NCBI RefSeq assembly: GCF_035784015.1
Contig: NZ_JALKOW010000002.1
Length of the DNA stretch: 64,000 nt
Direction: 5' to 3' (one strand)
Origin: Comamonas sp009360615
Lineage (GTDB): Bacteria > Pseudomonadota > Gammaproteobacteria > Burkholderiales > Burkholderiaceae_C
Shown: piece by piece, positions 52,455 to 59,868 of the stretch
Position numbering within the stretch: position 1 is the first letter of the stretch
Layout: every line of letters starts with the position of its first letter
Translations under genes and position numbers: made by a program
Notes under the pieces: model-generated
What the model was told of the DNA's origin: nothing
What the model saw: only the letters and a program-made list of their open reading frames with translations
Database searches by the model: none

Positions 52455-53533
52455 CGAGTTTTGGCTGGACCGAGCTGATCGGTCTTTCCCTGAGTCCGCT
52501 GGCGTGGCTTTATCAGGCATTCACTGCCAGCGATCTGGCGGTGATCCACTGGGCTGCCAATGTGCAGGCGGGTCTGCTGGCCGTGCTCGTGGCCCTGTTG
52601 CTGGACCGGCTCTGGGGCGAGCCGCCGGTCTGGTTGCACCCGGTGGTGCTGATGGGTCAATTGCTGGGCTGGTCGGGGCAGGCACTGGCACCGCGTGCCG
52701 AGGTGCCGCGCGACTATCTGCGTTTTTGTCTTGCCGCACTTGTCTGGTCCGTGCTGGCCGCAGGGTTCTTCATGGTCTATGGACTGACGCAGTTCATGCT
52801 GGGCTTTGCGCCATGGTGGCTCTGGGGGCTGGTGATGGGGGTGTTGCTCAAGCCGCTGCTGTCCTGGCGCATGCTCAGGGATGAGGTGCTGGCCGTGGAG
52901 GGCGCACTGCAGCAGTCGCTGCCCGCAGGGCGGGAGCGTCTGAGCTGGCTGGTGAGCCGCGATACGACGCAACTGGACGCGGCCACCGTGCGCGAGAGTG
53001 CCATCGAGACACTGGCCGAAAATCTCAGCGACTCCGTGGTTGCTCCGCTGTTCTGGTTTGCCGTGGCCGGTCTGCCCGGGGCCGCCGTCTATCGCTTTGC
53101 CAATACGGCCGATGCCATGTGGGGCTATCCGGGCTGGCGAGGCCAGGGCGACCGCCGCCGCCACTGGCAATGGGCGGGCAAATGGGCGGCCCGCGCCGAC
53201 GATGTGCTGAACTGGATTCCGGCGCGCATCACCGCCCTCTGGCTGGCGCTGCTGGCTGGCGGCCTGTCCTGGGCCGGGTTGAGGCGCGATGCGGCCGTGA
53301 CGCCATCGCCCAACGGTGGCTGGCCCATGGGGGCCATGGCCCGGGCTGTGGGGGTTCAGCTCTCCAAGCCCGGCGTCTACCGACTCAACCCGCAGGGGCG
53401 GTCGCCGCAGACGGCTGATTTGAAGATGTCTGTAAAATTGGCATCAAAAGTGATCGCGGCGCATGTCCTGCTCTCGTTGATAGCTATGATTTTTATGGTG
53501 CTGTGGAGAGGAAGGCTGCTTGCCGATGTTTGA
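52451..53533 (+). CDS. cbiB: Adenosylcobinamide-phosphate synthase
   Basis: Inner-membrane enzyme that joins the aminopropanol or aminopropanol-phosphate arm to adenosylcobyric acid. It has 360 residues with several helices. The family core DRLWGEPPVWLHPVVLMG begins only at about residue 52, so the N-terminus is about 45 residues longer than usual. Later motifs are RDTTQLDAATVRESAIETLAEN (19-residue core) and ANTADAMWGY. The last 40 residues overlap an AT-rich repeat-like stretch. It overlaps bluB by four bases and cobC by eight. Confidence 0.93.
   Translation: MTSFGWTELIGLSLSPLAWLYQAFTASDLAVIHWAANVQAGLLAVLVALLLDRLWGEPPVWLHPVVLMGQLLGWSGQALAPRAEVPRDYLRFCLAALVWSVLAAGFFMVYGLTQFMLGFAPWWLWGLVMGVLLKPLLSWRMLRDEVLAVEGALQQSLPAGRERLSWLVSRDTTQLDAATVRESAIETLAENLSDSVVAPLFWFAVAGLPGAAVYRFANTADAMWGYPGWRGQGDRRRHWQWAGKWAARADDVLNWIPARITALWLALLAGGLSWAGLRRDAAVTPSPNGGWPMGAMARAVGVQLSKPGVYRLNPQGRSPQTADLKMSVKLASKVIAAHVLLSLIAMIFMVLWRGRLLADV
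53414..53499 (+). repeat. Weak AGCTAT-type repeat inside the cbiB 3' end
   Basis: An AT-rich stretch with GCTGATTTGAAGATG, GGCGCATGTCC and GTTGATAGCTATGATTTTTATG resembles the other copies mainly in its last third. It encodes most of the unusual C-terminal tail. Confidence 0.4.
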
Positions 53534-54530
53534 TGTGAATGCGGCAGCCATGCATGGCGGCAGCGACGCGCTGGGTGTGCCAGCGCATGATTTTTCGACC
53601 AATCGCAATGCCTGCGGACCCTGTCCAATGGCCGTGAAGGCGCTGCAGGCGGCCCATGTCGCGCAGTACCCCGATCCGCACTACATGGTGTTGCGTCAGC
53701 AACTGGCGGCCTTTCATGGTGTGGCGGTCGAGCGCATCCTGGTAGGCGCCAGCAGCAGCGAGCTGATCCACCGCATCACGCTGCACGCCGTGCGCAGCGG
53801 TGCCAGAAGCGTGCAGTTTCCCCGGCACCACTATGGCGACTATCTGCAGGCCGCGCGCGTCTGGCGGCTGGCGCTTGGCCGGCGCTCGCCGGCCGTGCCG
53901 CCAGTGCTGAGCTGGGCCTGCGAGCCTTCCAGTCCGCTGGGGGCGATGGAAGACATCTGGCCTGCCTGGCAGCTGCCGCCTCTGGAGAAGGAATGGCGGG
54001 TGCTCGATTGCGCCTATCGTCCGTTATGGCTGGAGGGCGAGCCGCCCGAGCGCGATCTCGACGGCATCTGGCAGCTGTGGACGCCCAACAAGGCCCTGGG
54101 CATGACCGGCGTGCGCGCTGCCTATGCGATTGCGCCCGTGAAGGCCGCAGCGGCAGAGGTGCAGGCACTGAACGCGCTGGCGGCATCCTGGGTGGTGGGC
54201 TCGCACGGTGTGGCCATGCTGCAGGCCTGGGTGACGGACGAGGTTCAGCAATGGCTGGCCCACAGCCTGATGACCTTGCGCCGCTGGAAGGCGCAGCAGC
54301 TGGCGCTGTGCGAGAGGCTGGGCTGGCAGGTCGTTCCCGGACACCAGTCCAATTATTTTGTCGCAGGCCTGCCGCAGGCAGAGCTGGCAGGGCCCCTGGC
54401 GGCTCTGCGCGCCCAGGGCATCAAACTGCGCGACTGCGCAAGCTTCGGCCTGAGCGGCCATGTGCGGCTCGGCGTGCTGCCGCCCGTGTCGCAGGCCGCG
54501 CTTGAACAGGCCTGGAAAAGCATCCAATGA
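53526..54530 (+). CDS. cobC: Threonine-phosphate decarboxylase-like PLP enzyme
   Basis: Fold-type I PLP enzyme of the CobC/CobD type that makes aminopropanol phosphate for the B12 side arm. It has 334 residues. Family features are the N-terminal HGGSDALG and DFSTNRNACGP, ASSSELIHRI near residue 77, and the likely PLP Lys in WTPNKALGMTGVRAAY near residue 190. It is somewhat divergent from canonical CobD. The start ATG at 53526 overlaps the cbiB stop by eight bases; TTG at 53520 is less likely. Confidence 0.88.
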   Translation: MFDVNAAAMHGGSDALGVPAHDFSTNRNACGPCPMAVKALQAAHVAQYPDPHYMVLRQQLAAFHGVAVERILVGASSSELIHRITLHAVRSGARSVQFPRHHYGDYLQAARVWRLALGRRSPAVPPVLSWACEPSSPLGAMEDIWPAWQLPPLEKEWRVLDCAYRPLWLEGEPPERDLDGIWQLWTPNKALGMTGVRAAYAIAPVKAAAAEVQALNALAASWVVGSHGVAMLQAWVTDEVQQWLAHSLMTLRRWKAQQLALCERLGWQVVPGHQSNYFVAGLPQAELAGPLAALRAQGIKLRDCASFGLSGHVRLGVLPPVSQAALEQAWKSIQ

Positions 54531-55381
54531 CCTTGCCGATCGGACCGGATGGGGGCGAGGCGCTACCATTTCCCATGGCTACTGAAACCTTGAAGCTTCG
54601 CTCGGTGCTGGTGGAGCGTTATGTAACCCCCCTGCGGGAAGGCGGCTCCATGCCGGCGATTGTCGAGGCCGACGACCTGGGCACCTATGTGCTCAAGTTC
54701 CGGGGCGCCGGCCAGGGCGTGCGCGCGCTGATGGCCGAGATCATCTCGGGGGGCATGGCGCGTGCGCTGGGTCTGCCGGTACCCGAGATCGTGCTGCTGC
54801 GCTTGAACGGCGATCTGTCCCGCACCGAGTCTGATCCCGAGATCCAGGACCTGATTCGCGCCAGCGACGGGCTGAACGTGGGGCTGGACTATCTGCCCGG
54901 CTCCATCAACTTCGATCCGGCGGTGGACGTGGTGGACAACGACTTCGCCTCCCGCCTGGTGTGGTTCGACACCCTGGTCAGCAATGTGGACCGCACGGCA
55001 CGCAACACCAATATGCTGATGTACCAGAAGCGGCCCTGGTTGATCGATCATGGTGCGAGTCTGACCTTTCACCATGCCTGGAACGGAACGGTTGCCGATC
55101 CGGCCAGGCCTTTTGCGCCCAGTGCCGAGCACGTGCTGCTGCCGAAGGCCAGCCTGCTGGCGCAGCTGGATGCACCGCTGGCCGCCAAGCTCGGGCCCGA
55201 AGTGCTCCAGAGCATTCTGGACGAGGTGCCTGACTGCTTTCTGGCGCAGGCCGCAGCCGACAAAGAGGGCGATGTGCTCAAGAATGCACAGGCCCATCGC
55301 GCGGCCTACGTGAATTATTTTGCGGCCCGGCTTGCCGAGCGTGGCCGCTGGTTGCAAGGAGTGATCGATGCTCGCGCATGA
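54527..55381 (+). CDS. HipA-like kinase family protein
   Basis: 284-residue protein of the stand-alone HipA-like kinase group, without the HipB partner. YVTPLREGGS and VEADDLGTYVLKFRGAGQG form the N-terminal ATP-binding part with a likely Lys in VLKF near residue 57. The catalytic-type motif NVDRTARNTN is near residue 152 and the metal-binding DFG-like WLIDHGASL near residue 170, so key kinase residues seem kept. It overlaps the cobC stop (ATGA) and the next DUF3037 gene. ATG at 54575 is an alternative start. Its substrate and role are unknown. Confidence 0.85.
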   Translation: MTLPIGPDGGEALPFPMATETLKLRSVLVERYVTPLREGGSMPAIVEADDLGTYVLKFRGAGQGVRALMAEIISGGMARALGLPVPEIVLLRLNGDLSRTESDPEIQDLIRASDGLNVGLDYLPGSINFDPAVDVVDNDFASRLVWFDTLVSNVDRTARNTNMLMYQKRPWLIDHGASLTFHHAWNGTVADPARPFAPSAEHVLLPKASLLAQLDAPLAAKLGPEVLQSILDEVPDCFLAQAAADKEGDVLKNAQAHRAAYVNYFAARLAERGRWLQGVIDARA

Positions 55382-55769
55382 GGTCTATGACTACGCCATC
55401 GTGCGTGTGGTGCCGCGCGTGGAACGTGAGGAATTCGTGAATGCGGGCGTGATCCTGTCGTGCCAGCGCACCGGTCATCTGCAGGCCGGCATCGCCCTCG
55501 ACGAACAGCGTCTGCTGGCGCTGGATCCGAATGTGGATCTGGAGGCCGTGCACCGTCACCTGGGCTCCATCGTGGCCATCTGTGAAGGCCGTGCGGATGG
55601 CGGGCCGATTGCCCAGCTGCCCATGCGGGCGCGCTACCACTGGCTCACGGCCAGGCGCAGCAGCATCATCCAGACCTCGCCCTCGCACATGGGCATGTGC
55701 ACGCATCCCGGCGAGGCGCTGGCCCGAATCCTGCAGCGCATGGTGCTGCCGATCCCCACCGAAACCTGA
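55368..55769 (+). CDS. DUF3037 family protein
   Basis: 133-residue soluble protein of the DUF3037 family. The conserved start YDYAIVRVVPRVEREEFVNAG is followed by GVILSCQ and a C-terminal RSSIIQTSPSHMGMC segment. Genes for HipA-like kinases and DUF3037 proteins are often adjacent, as here with a 14-base overlap, which suggests they work together. The function is unknown. Its placement between cobC and cobQ is unexplained. Confidence 0.85.
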   Translation: MLAHEVYDYAIVRVVPRVEREEFVNAGVILSCQRTGHLQAGIALDEQRLLALDPNVDLEAVHRHLGSIVAICEGRADGGPIAQLPMRARYHWLTARRSSIIQTSPSHMGMCTHPGEALARILQRMVLPIPTET

Positions 55770-55772
55770 GAC

Positions 55773-57239
55773 ATGACAGCACGTTGCATCATGGTGCTGG
55801 GCACCAGCAGTGGCGCGGGCAAGAGCTGGGTGGCGACGGCACTGTGTGCCTACTACCGCAGCCAGGGCCTGAAGGTTGCGCCGTTCAAGGCGCAGAACAT
55901 GAGCAACAACGCGCGCGTTGTGGCCACGCCCGAGGGCCGCTGGGGCGAGATCGGTACGGCGCAGTATCTGCAGGCGCTGGCTGCGGGAGCCGTGCCCGAT
56001 GTGCGCATGAACCCGCTGCTGCTCAAGCCAGAGGCCGACACGCGCAGTCAGGTCGTGCTCTTCGGCCAGTTTGACGAGGCGCTGAGCGCCATGCCCTGGC
56101 GCGGGCGCAGCCTCAAGGTCTGGCCGCAGATCGCGCAGGCGCTGGATGAGCTGCGTGCCGAAAACGACGTGGTGGTCATCGAAGGCGCGGGCTCCCCCGC
56201 CGAAATCAACCTGCACGCCAGCGATGTGGTCAATATGCGCGTGGCCAAACATTGCAATGCACATTGCCTGCTGGTCTCTGACATCGACCGCGGCGGCGCC
56301 TTTGCACATCTCTACGGCACCTGGGCATTGCTGCCCGAGGACGAGCAAAAGCTCGTCAAGGGCTTTGTGCTCAACAAGTTTCGCGGCGATGCGGCTCTGC
56401 TGGCACCGGCACCCCAGATGCTGCAGGAGAAGACGGGCGTGCCCACGGTGGCCTGTATTCCCATGCAGTTCCAGCACGGTCTGCCCGAGGAGGACGGCGT
56501 GTTCGACGATCGTGGCAGCACGGGGGCAGGGCGGGCGATCCACACCACGATTGCCATCATCGCCTATCCGCGCATCAGCAATCTCGATGAATTTCAGCCC
56601 CTGCTGCACGTGCCGGGTCTGCGCGTGGTCTGGGCGCGTTCTCCTGCTCAGGTCGCGGAGGCGGACTGGGTCATTCTGCCGGGCAGCAAGGCCACGGCGG
56701 CTGATCTTGCCTGGATGCGTGGACAAGGTTTGGATGCCGCCGTTGTCGCCCATGCGGAACACGGCAGGCAGGTCCTGGGCATTTGCGGCGGTTTGCAGAT
56801 GCTGGGCGAGGCGCTGATCGATCTGCATGGTGTGGACGGCAATGCCGCAGGCCTGGGCCTCCTGCCTTTGGCGACCCTGTTTGCGCTGGACAAGACCGTG
56901 CAGCCGACGAGCTTGAAACTGCCGGAGCTGCATGCCCCGTGGGACGCCTTGAGCGGCGTGACGGTGCGAGGCTACGAGATCCATCACGGGCGGACCCAGC
57001 TACGTGCCGACATGCAGGCGGCGGGTGCTCGGCAGGCCCGTGAGCTGTTGCCCGGCATGCTGTGGCAGGCAGGCAACAGCGCAGTCATCGGTACCTACCT
57101 CCACGGACTCTTCGAGAACGCCGAGGTGATTCACGCGCTGTTCGGCCATGAGGCACCCAGTCTGGAACAGGTTTTTGAACGTCTGGCACAGGGGGTGGGG
57201 CAATGGTTTGAGCCCGCTTCACTCCAGCTTGCCCGCTGA
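55773..57239 (+). CDS. cobQ: Cobyric acid synthase
   Basis: Amidates four side chains (b, d, e and g) of adenosylcobyrinate a,c-diamide with ATP and glutamine. It has 488 residues. The N-terminal synthetase domain starts with MVLGTSSGAGKSWVATALC near residue 6 and PFKAQNMSNNARV near residue 36. The C-terminal glutamine amidotransferase domain has the nucleophile motif GICGGLQMLGEAL near residue 333 and YEIHHGRT near residue 404. It begins 3 bp after the DUF3037 stop and is the last gene of the riboswitch-led run. Confidence 0.96.
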   Translation: MTARCIMVLGTSSGAGKSWVATALCAYYRSQGLKVAPFKAQNMSNNARVVATPEGRWGEIGTAQYLQALAAGAVPDVRMNPLLLKPEADTRSQVVLFGQFDEALSAMPWRGRSLKVWPQIAQALDELRAENDVVVIEGAGSPAEINLHASDVVNMRVAKHCNAHCLLVSDIDRGGAFAHLYGTWALLPEDEQKLVKGFVLNKFRGDAALLAPAPQMLQEKTGVPTVACIPMQFQHGLPEEDGVFDDRGSTGAGRAIHTTIAIIAYPRISNLDEFQPLLHVPGLRVVWARSPAQVAEADWVILPGSKATAADLAWMRGQGLDAAVVAHAEHGRQVLGICGGLQMLGEALIDLHGVDGNAAGLGLLPLATLFALDKTVQPTSLKLPELHAPWDALSGVTVRGYEIHHGRTQLRADMQAAGARQARELLPGMLWQAGNSAVIGTYLHGLFENAEVIHALFGHEAPSLEQVFERLAQGVGQWFEPASLQLAR

Positions 57240-57344
57240 TTTGTAGGAGTGATCCTGCGGACGCATAGCCGCTGAACCGATAAGCCCTGCCTGAGAGTGC
57301 GTGCAAGCTGACCGGGCTGTTTACTTTCTGGAATGGAGTTGCTT

Positions 57345-57773
57345 ATGGCTTTTTTCAAGGTTCAGAGTCTTCAATTTGCTTTGGGCGCCGCAGTTCTGTC
57401 AATGGCCGCAATGGCCGGCGCGCAGACGGAAGCGGCCAAGCCGGCGGGTCAGCCAGCGGCGATGGATGCGGCCGGGCCTGCGATGAAAAAGCAGCACCAC
57501 CGCCACCACCACAAGGGCCAGCGCCCCATGCGTGATAGCAACTCTTCTTCTCGCGAGGCGATGGCGGCCAGTGCAGAGGCCAAGAAGGGCAAGCTCGACG
57601 ACGGCCAGGGCATGAGCCAGTATCAGCGCAATGCCTATGCCCGCTGTGGTGTGTTCAAGACCGAAATCGACCAGCAGGCCTGCATGGCACGTGTCAAGGA
57701 CGGCGCGGTCAGTGGCTCGGTCAAGGATGGCGGCATCCTGCGCGAAATCACGGTGGAGGAAGTCATTCGCTGA
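57345..57773 (+). CDS. Exported His-rich protein of unknown function
   Basis: 142-residue predicted periplasmic protein. A signal peptide ends near AMAGAQT. The mature part has an unusually His-rich block KKQHHRHHHKG near residue 52, then a conserved-looking C-terminal segment with YQRNAYARCGVFKTEID and CMARVKDG, holding two Cys. TGGAG precedes the ATG at 57345. It lies between cobQ and cobT and ends at a strong terminator. Metal binding (cobalt, nickel, zinc or copper) is plausible from the His block but unproven. Confidence 0.8.
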   Translation: MAFFKVQSLQFALGAAVLSMAAMAGAQTEAAKPAGQPAAMDAAGPAMKKQHHRHHHKGQRPMRDSNSSSREAMAASAEAKKGKLDDGQGMSQYQRNAYARCGVFKTEIDQQACMARVKDGAVSGSVKDGGILREITVEEVIR

Positions 57774-57796
57774 CGCTTTTTGCAGCGTCTTCCGCC

Positions 57797-57818
57797 AAGG
57801 CCCTTCGGGGCCTTTTTC
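57797..57818 (+). terminator. Terminator after the His-rich protein gene
   Basis: Stem AAGGCCC / GGGCCTT with a TTCG loop and a T run. It separates cobT from the upstream cobalamin genes. Confidence 0.92.
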
Positions 57819-57957
57819 CTGCCAGCCTCGTACAACCGGTGAACTTCGCGCTCCGGTACCGACGAAAGCGCGATACTTGCATGTTTTCAGAAACCTGCCT
57901 TCCGCATCCCGGTAGCGGATGGCACCCAGGCCTGATGCACCGGGAGTGACTGCACGC

Positions 57958-59070
57958 ATGAGTTCCGCTTCTTTTTCCGATTTCCCGCCGTCCGTCTTCT
58001 GGTCCTGCCCGCAGGTGCTGGATATCCATGATGCAGCGCTGCAAACCCGCGTCCAGCACTGCCTGGATGTCAAGACCAAGCCCCAGGGCTCGCTGGGCGT
58101 GCTCGAGCAGCTGGCCTTGCGCATTGCCGGCATCGTAGGGTGCGAGACGCCCGCCCTGCATGCACCGCAGATGGTGGTGTTTGCCGCAGATCACGGACTG
58201 GCCGCCCAGGGAGTGTCGGCCTATCCGGTCGACGTGACCTGGCAGATGGTGGAGAACTTTCTCGCCGGGGGGGCTGCGGTGAGCGTGCTGTCGCAGCAGA
58301 ACGGCATTGATCTGAATGTGGTGGACTGTGGCGTGGCCCGGGACTTCGAGGTGCGCGAGCAGGATCCCGCGCACAAGCTTCCCAGGGCCCATGCGCCGCG
58401 CCTGTGGCGGCGCAAGGTGGCCTATGGCACGGCAGACTGCAGCCAGGGACCGGCCATGAGCGAGGCCCAATGCGCGATGGCCCTGCGCAATGGCGCAGAA
58501 CTGGTCAAGAAACTGCCCGGCAATGCGGTGTTGCTTGGCGAGATGGGGATCGGCAATACGTCCAGCGCTTCGTTGCTGCTGGCGCGTCTGTGTGGCGAGC
58601 CGGTCGAGGAGGTGACGGGCGCGGGCACGGGCCTGAGCCCCGAAGGCCTGGCGCGCAAGATCGCAGTGCTCAGGCGGGTGCTGGATTTTCATGCCGGAGT
58701 GCAAGAGCCACTGGCTGTGCTGGCTGCCATGGGCGGGCTGGAGATCGCCACCATGACGGGCGCCGTGCTGCAGGCCGCTGCCGAACGCCGCCTGATCGTG
58801 GTGGATGGCTTCATCACCACGGCCGCTGTGCTGGTGGCCAGCCGTCTTCAGCCCCATGTGCTGCAGCGCTGCGTGTATGCGCACCGTTCGGGCGAGCCTG
58901 GCCATGCCCGCCTGCTGGCCCATCTGCAGGCCCAGCCCATGCTGGACTGGCAACTGCGCCTGGGCGAAGGCTCGGGCGCGGCCCTGGTCTGGCCGCTGCT
59001 GCGCTCGGCCTGCACCATGCTCAACGAGATGGCCAGCTTTGAATCGGCCGGTGTCAGCGGCAAGAGCTGA
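57958..59070 (+). CDS. cobT: Nicotinate-nucleotide-dimethylbenzimidazole phosphoribosyltransferase
   Basis: Activates dimethylbenzimidazole to alpha-ribazole phosphate for the lower B12 loop. It has 370 residues. Motifs are TKPQGSLGVLEQLA near residue 39, FAADHGLAAQGVSAYP near residue 77, EMGIGNTSSASLL near residue 195 and the catalytic Glu region in RLGEGSGAAL near residue 335. The start at 57958 is preceded by GGGAG; an upstream in-frame ATG lacks this. It has its own promoter region after a terminator. I see no B12 riboswitch before it. cobS is not next to it. Confidence 0.95.
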   Translation: MSSASFSDFPPSVFWSCPQVLDIHDAALQTRVQHCLDVKTKPQGSLGVLEQLALRIAGIVGCETPALHAPQMVVFAADHGLAAQGVSAYPVDVTWQMVENFLAGGAAVSVLSQQNGIDLNVVDCGVARDFEVREQDPAHKLPRAHAPRLWRRKVAYGTADCSQGPAMSEAQCAMALRNGAELVKKLPGNAVLLGEMGIGNTSSASLLLARLCGEPVEEVTGAGTGLSPEGLARKIAVLRRVLDFHAGVQEPLAVLAAMGGLEIATMTGAVLQAAAERRLIVVDGFITTAAVLVASRLQPHVLQRCVYAHRSGEPGHARLLAHLQAQPMLDWQLRLGEGSGAALVWPLLRSACTMLNEMASFESAGVSGKS

Positions 59071-59071
59071 G

Positions 59072-59138
59072 GTATTTGAAAAAATATAGCGGCAAGCGCT
59101 TTTTGGGTATGCGTTTGAGGCAGTTTTAGCTCTTTTTT
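59072..59138 (-). repeat. AT-rich AGCTAT/CAAGCG-type repeat between cobT and nth
   Basis: Read on the minus strand this has AAAAAGAGCTAAAACTGCCT, AAAAAGCGCTTGCCGCTATATTTTTTCAAA, the same order of blocks as the copies in cobU and before cobO. The stop codon of nth lies within it. Confidence 0.55.
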
Positions 59139-59782
59139 CCTGCTGCCGGTGCAGGGGTCTTGGGCGTGAAATCGCAGTACTGCGAGACCACGCATTCCCA
59201 GCAGCGCGGCTTGCGCGCCTGGCAGACATAGCGGCCCAGCAGGATCAGCCAGTGATGGGAGTCCACCGCGTATTCGTCCGGTACACGCTTGAGCAGCTGC
59301 TTCTCGACTTCGAGCGGATTCTTGCCGGGGGCGAGCCCCGTGCGGTTGCCGACACGGAAGATATGTGTGTCCACGGCCATGGTGGGCTGGCCGAACGCCA
59401 CGTTGAGCACCACGTTGGCGGTCTTGCGGCCCACGCCGGGAAGGGCTTCCAGCGCTTCGCGGGTGCTGGGAACTCTGCCGCCATGCAACTGAACCAGCAT
59501 GCGGCAGGTCTCCATCAGATGCTTGGCCTTGCTGCGGTACAGGCCTATGGTCTTGATATAGCTCTCCAGGCCCTCCAATCCCAGATCCAGAATCGCCTGC
59601 GGCGTGTTGGCGACCGGGAAAAGCCTGCGCGTGGCCTTGTTCACCCCCACATCGGTAGCCTGGGCAGACAGGAGCACGGCAGTCAGCAGCTCGAACACCG
59701 TGGTGTATTCCAGCTCGGTCTGAGGCATGGGATTGGCAGCCTTGAGCGCAGCAAAAAACGGCGCGATATCGTTTTTCTTCAT
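59126..59782 (-). CDS. nth: Endonuclease III
   Basis: DNA glycosylase/AP lyase for oxidised pyrimidines. It has 218 residues. The helix-hairpin-helix motif LPGVGRKTANVV contains the catalytic Lys near residue 126, the catalytic Asp is in MAVDTHIFRV near residue 144, and the 4Fe-4S cluster motif C-x6-C-x2-C-x5-C ends in CWECVVSQYC near residue 205. The start ATG at 59782 (MKKNDIAPFF) was chosen because family likeness begins there. It lies downstream of the TpsB gene but behind its terminator. Confidence 0.96.
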   Translation of the reverse strand: MKKNDIAPFFAALKAANPMPQTELEYTTVFELLTAVLLSAQATDVGVNKATRRLFPVANTPQAILDLGLEGLESYIKTIGLYRSKAKHLMETCRMLVQLHGGRVPSTREALEALPGVGRKTANVVLNVAFGQPTMAVDTHIFRVGNRTGLAPGKNPLEVEKQLLKRVPDEYAVDSHHWLILLGRYVCQARKPRCWECVVSQYCDFTPKTPAPAAGKKS

Positions 59783-59815
59783 GGGCGTATTGTGGCGTGT
59801 CGTTCTGGGTGCGGG

Positions 59816-59847
59816 ACAAAGAAAAGCCGCTGCGGCATGCAGCGGCT
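59816..59847 (-). terminator. Terminator of the TpsB-like gene
   Basis: On the minus strand a perfect 9-bp stem AGCCGCTGC / GCAGCGGCT with a 5-base loop runs into TTTCTTTG, 22 bp after the stop codon at 59869. Confidence 0.85.
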
Positions 59848-59868
59848 CGGGGGTGGACCTGCTGCGAG

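Noticed and set aside
57819..57957. Possible second B12 riboswitch before cobT
   Set aside because: No GCCACTG or AGCCCGG-ACC box; only a short GC-rich dyad is present.
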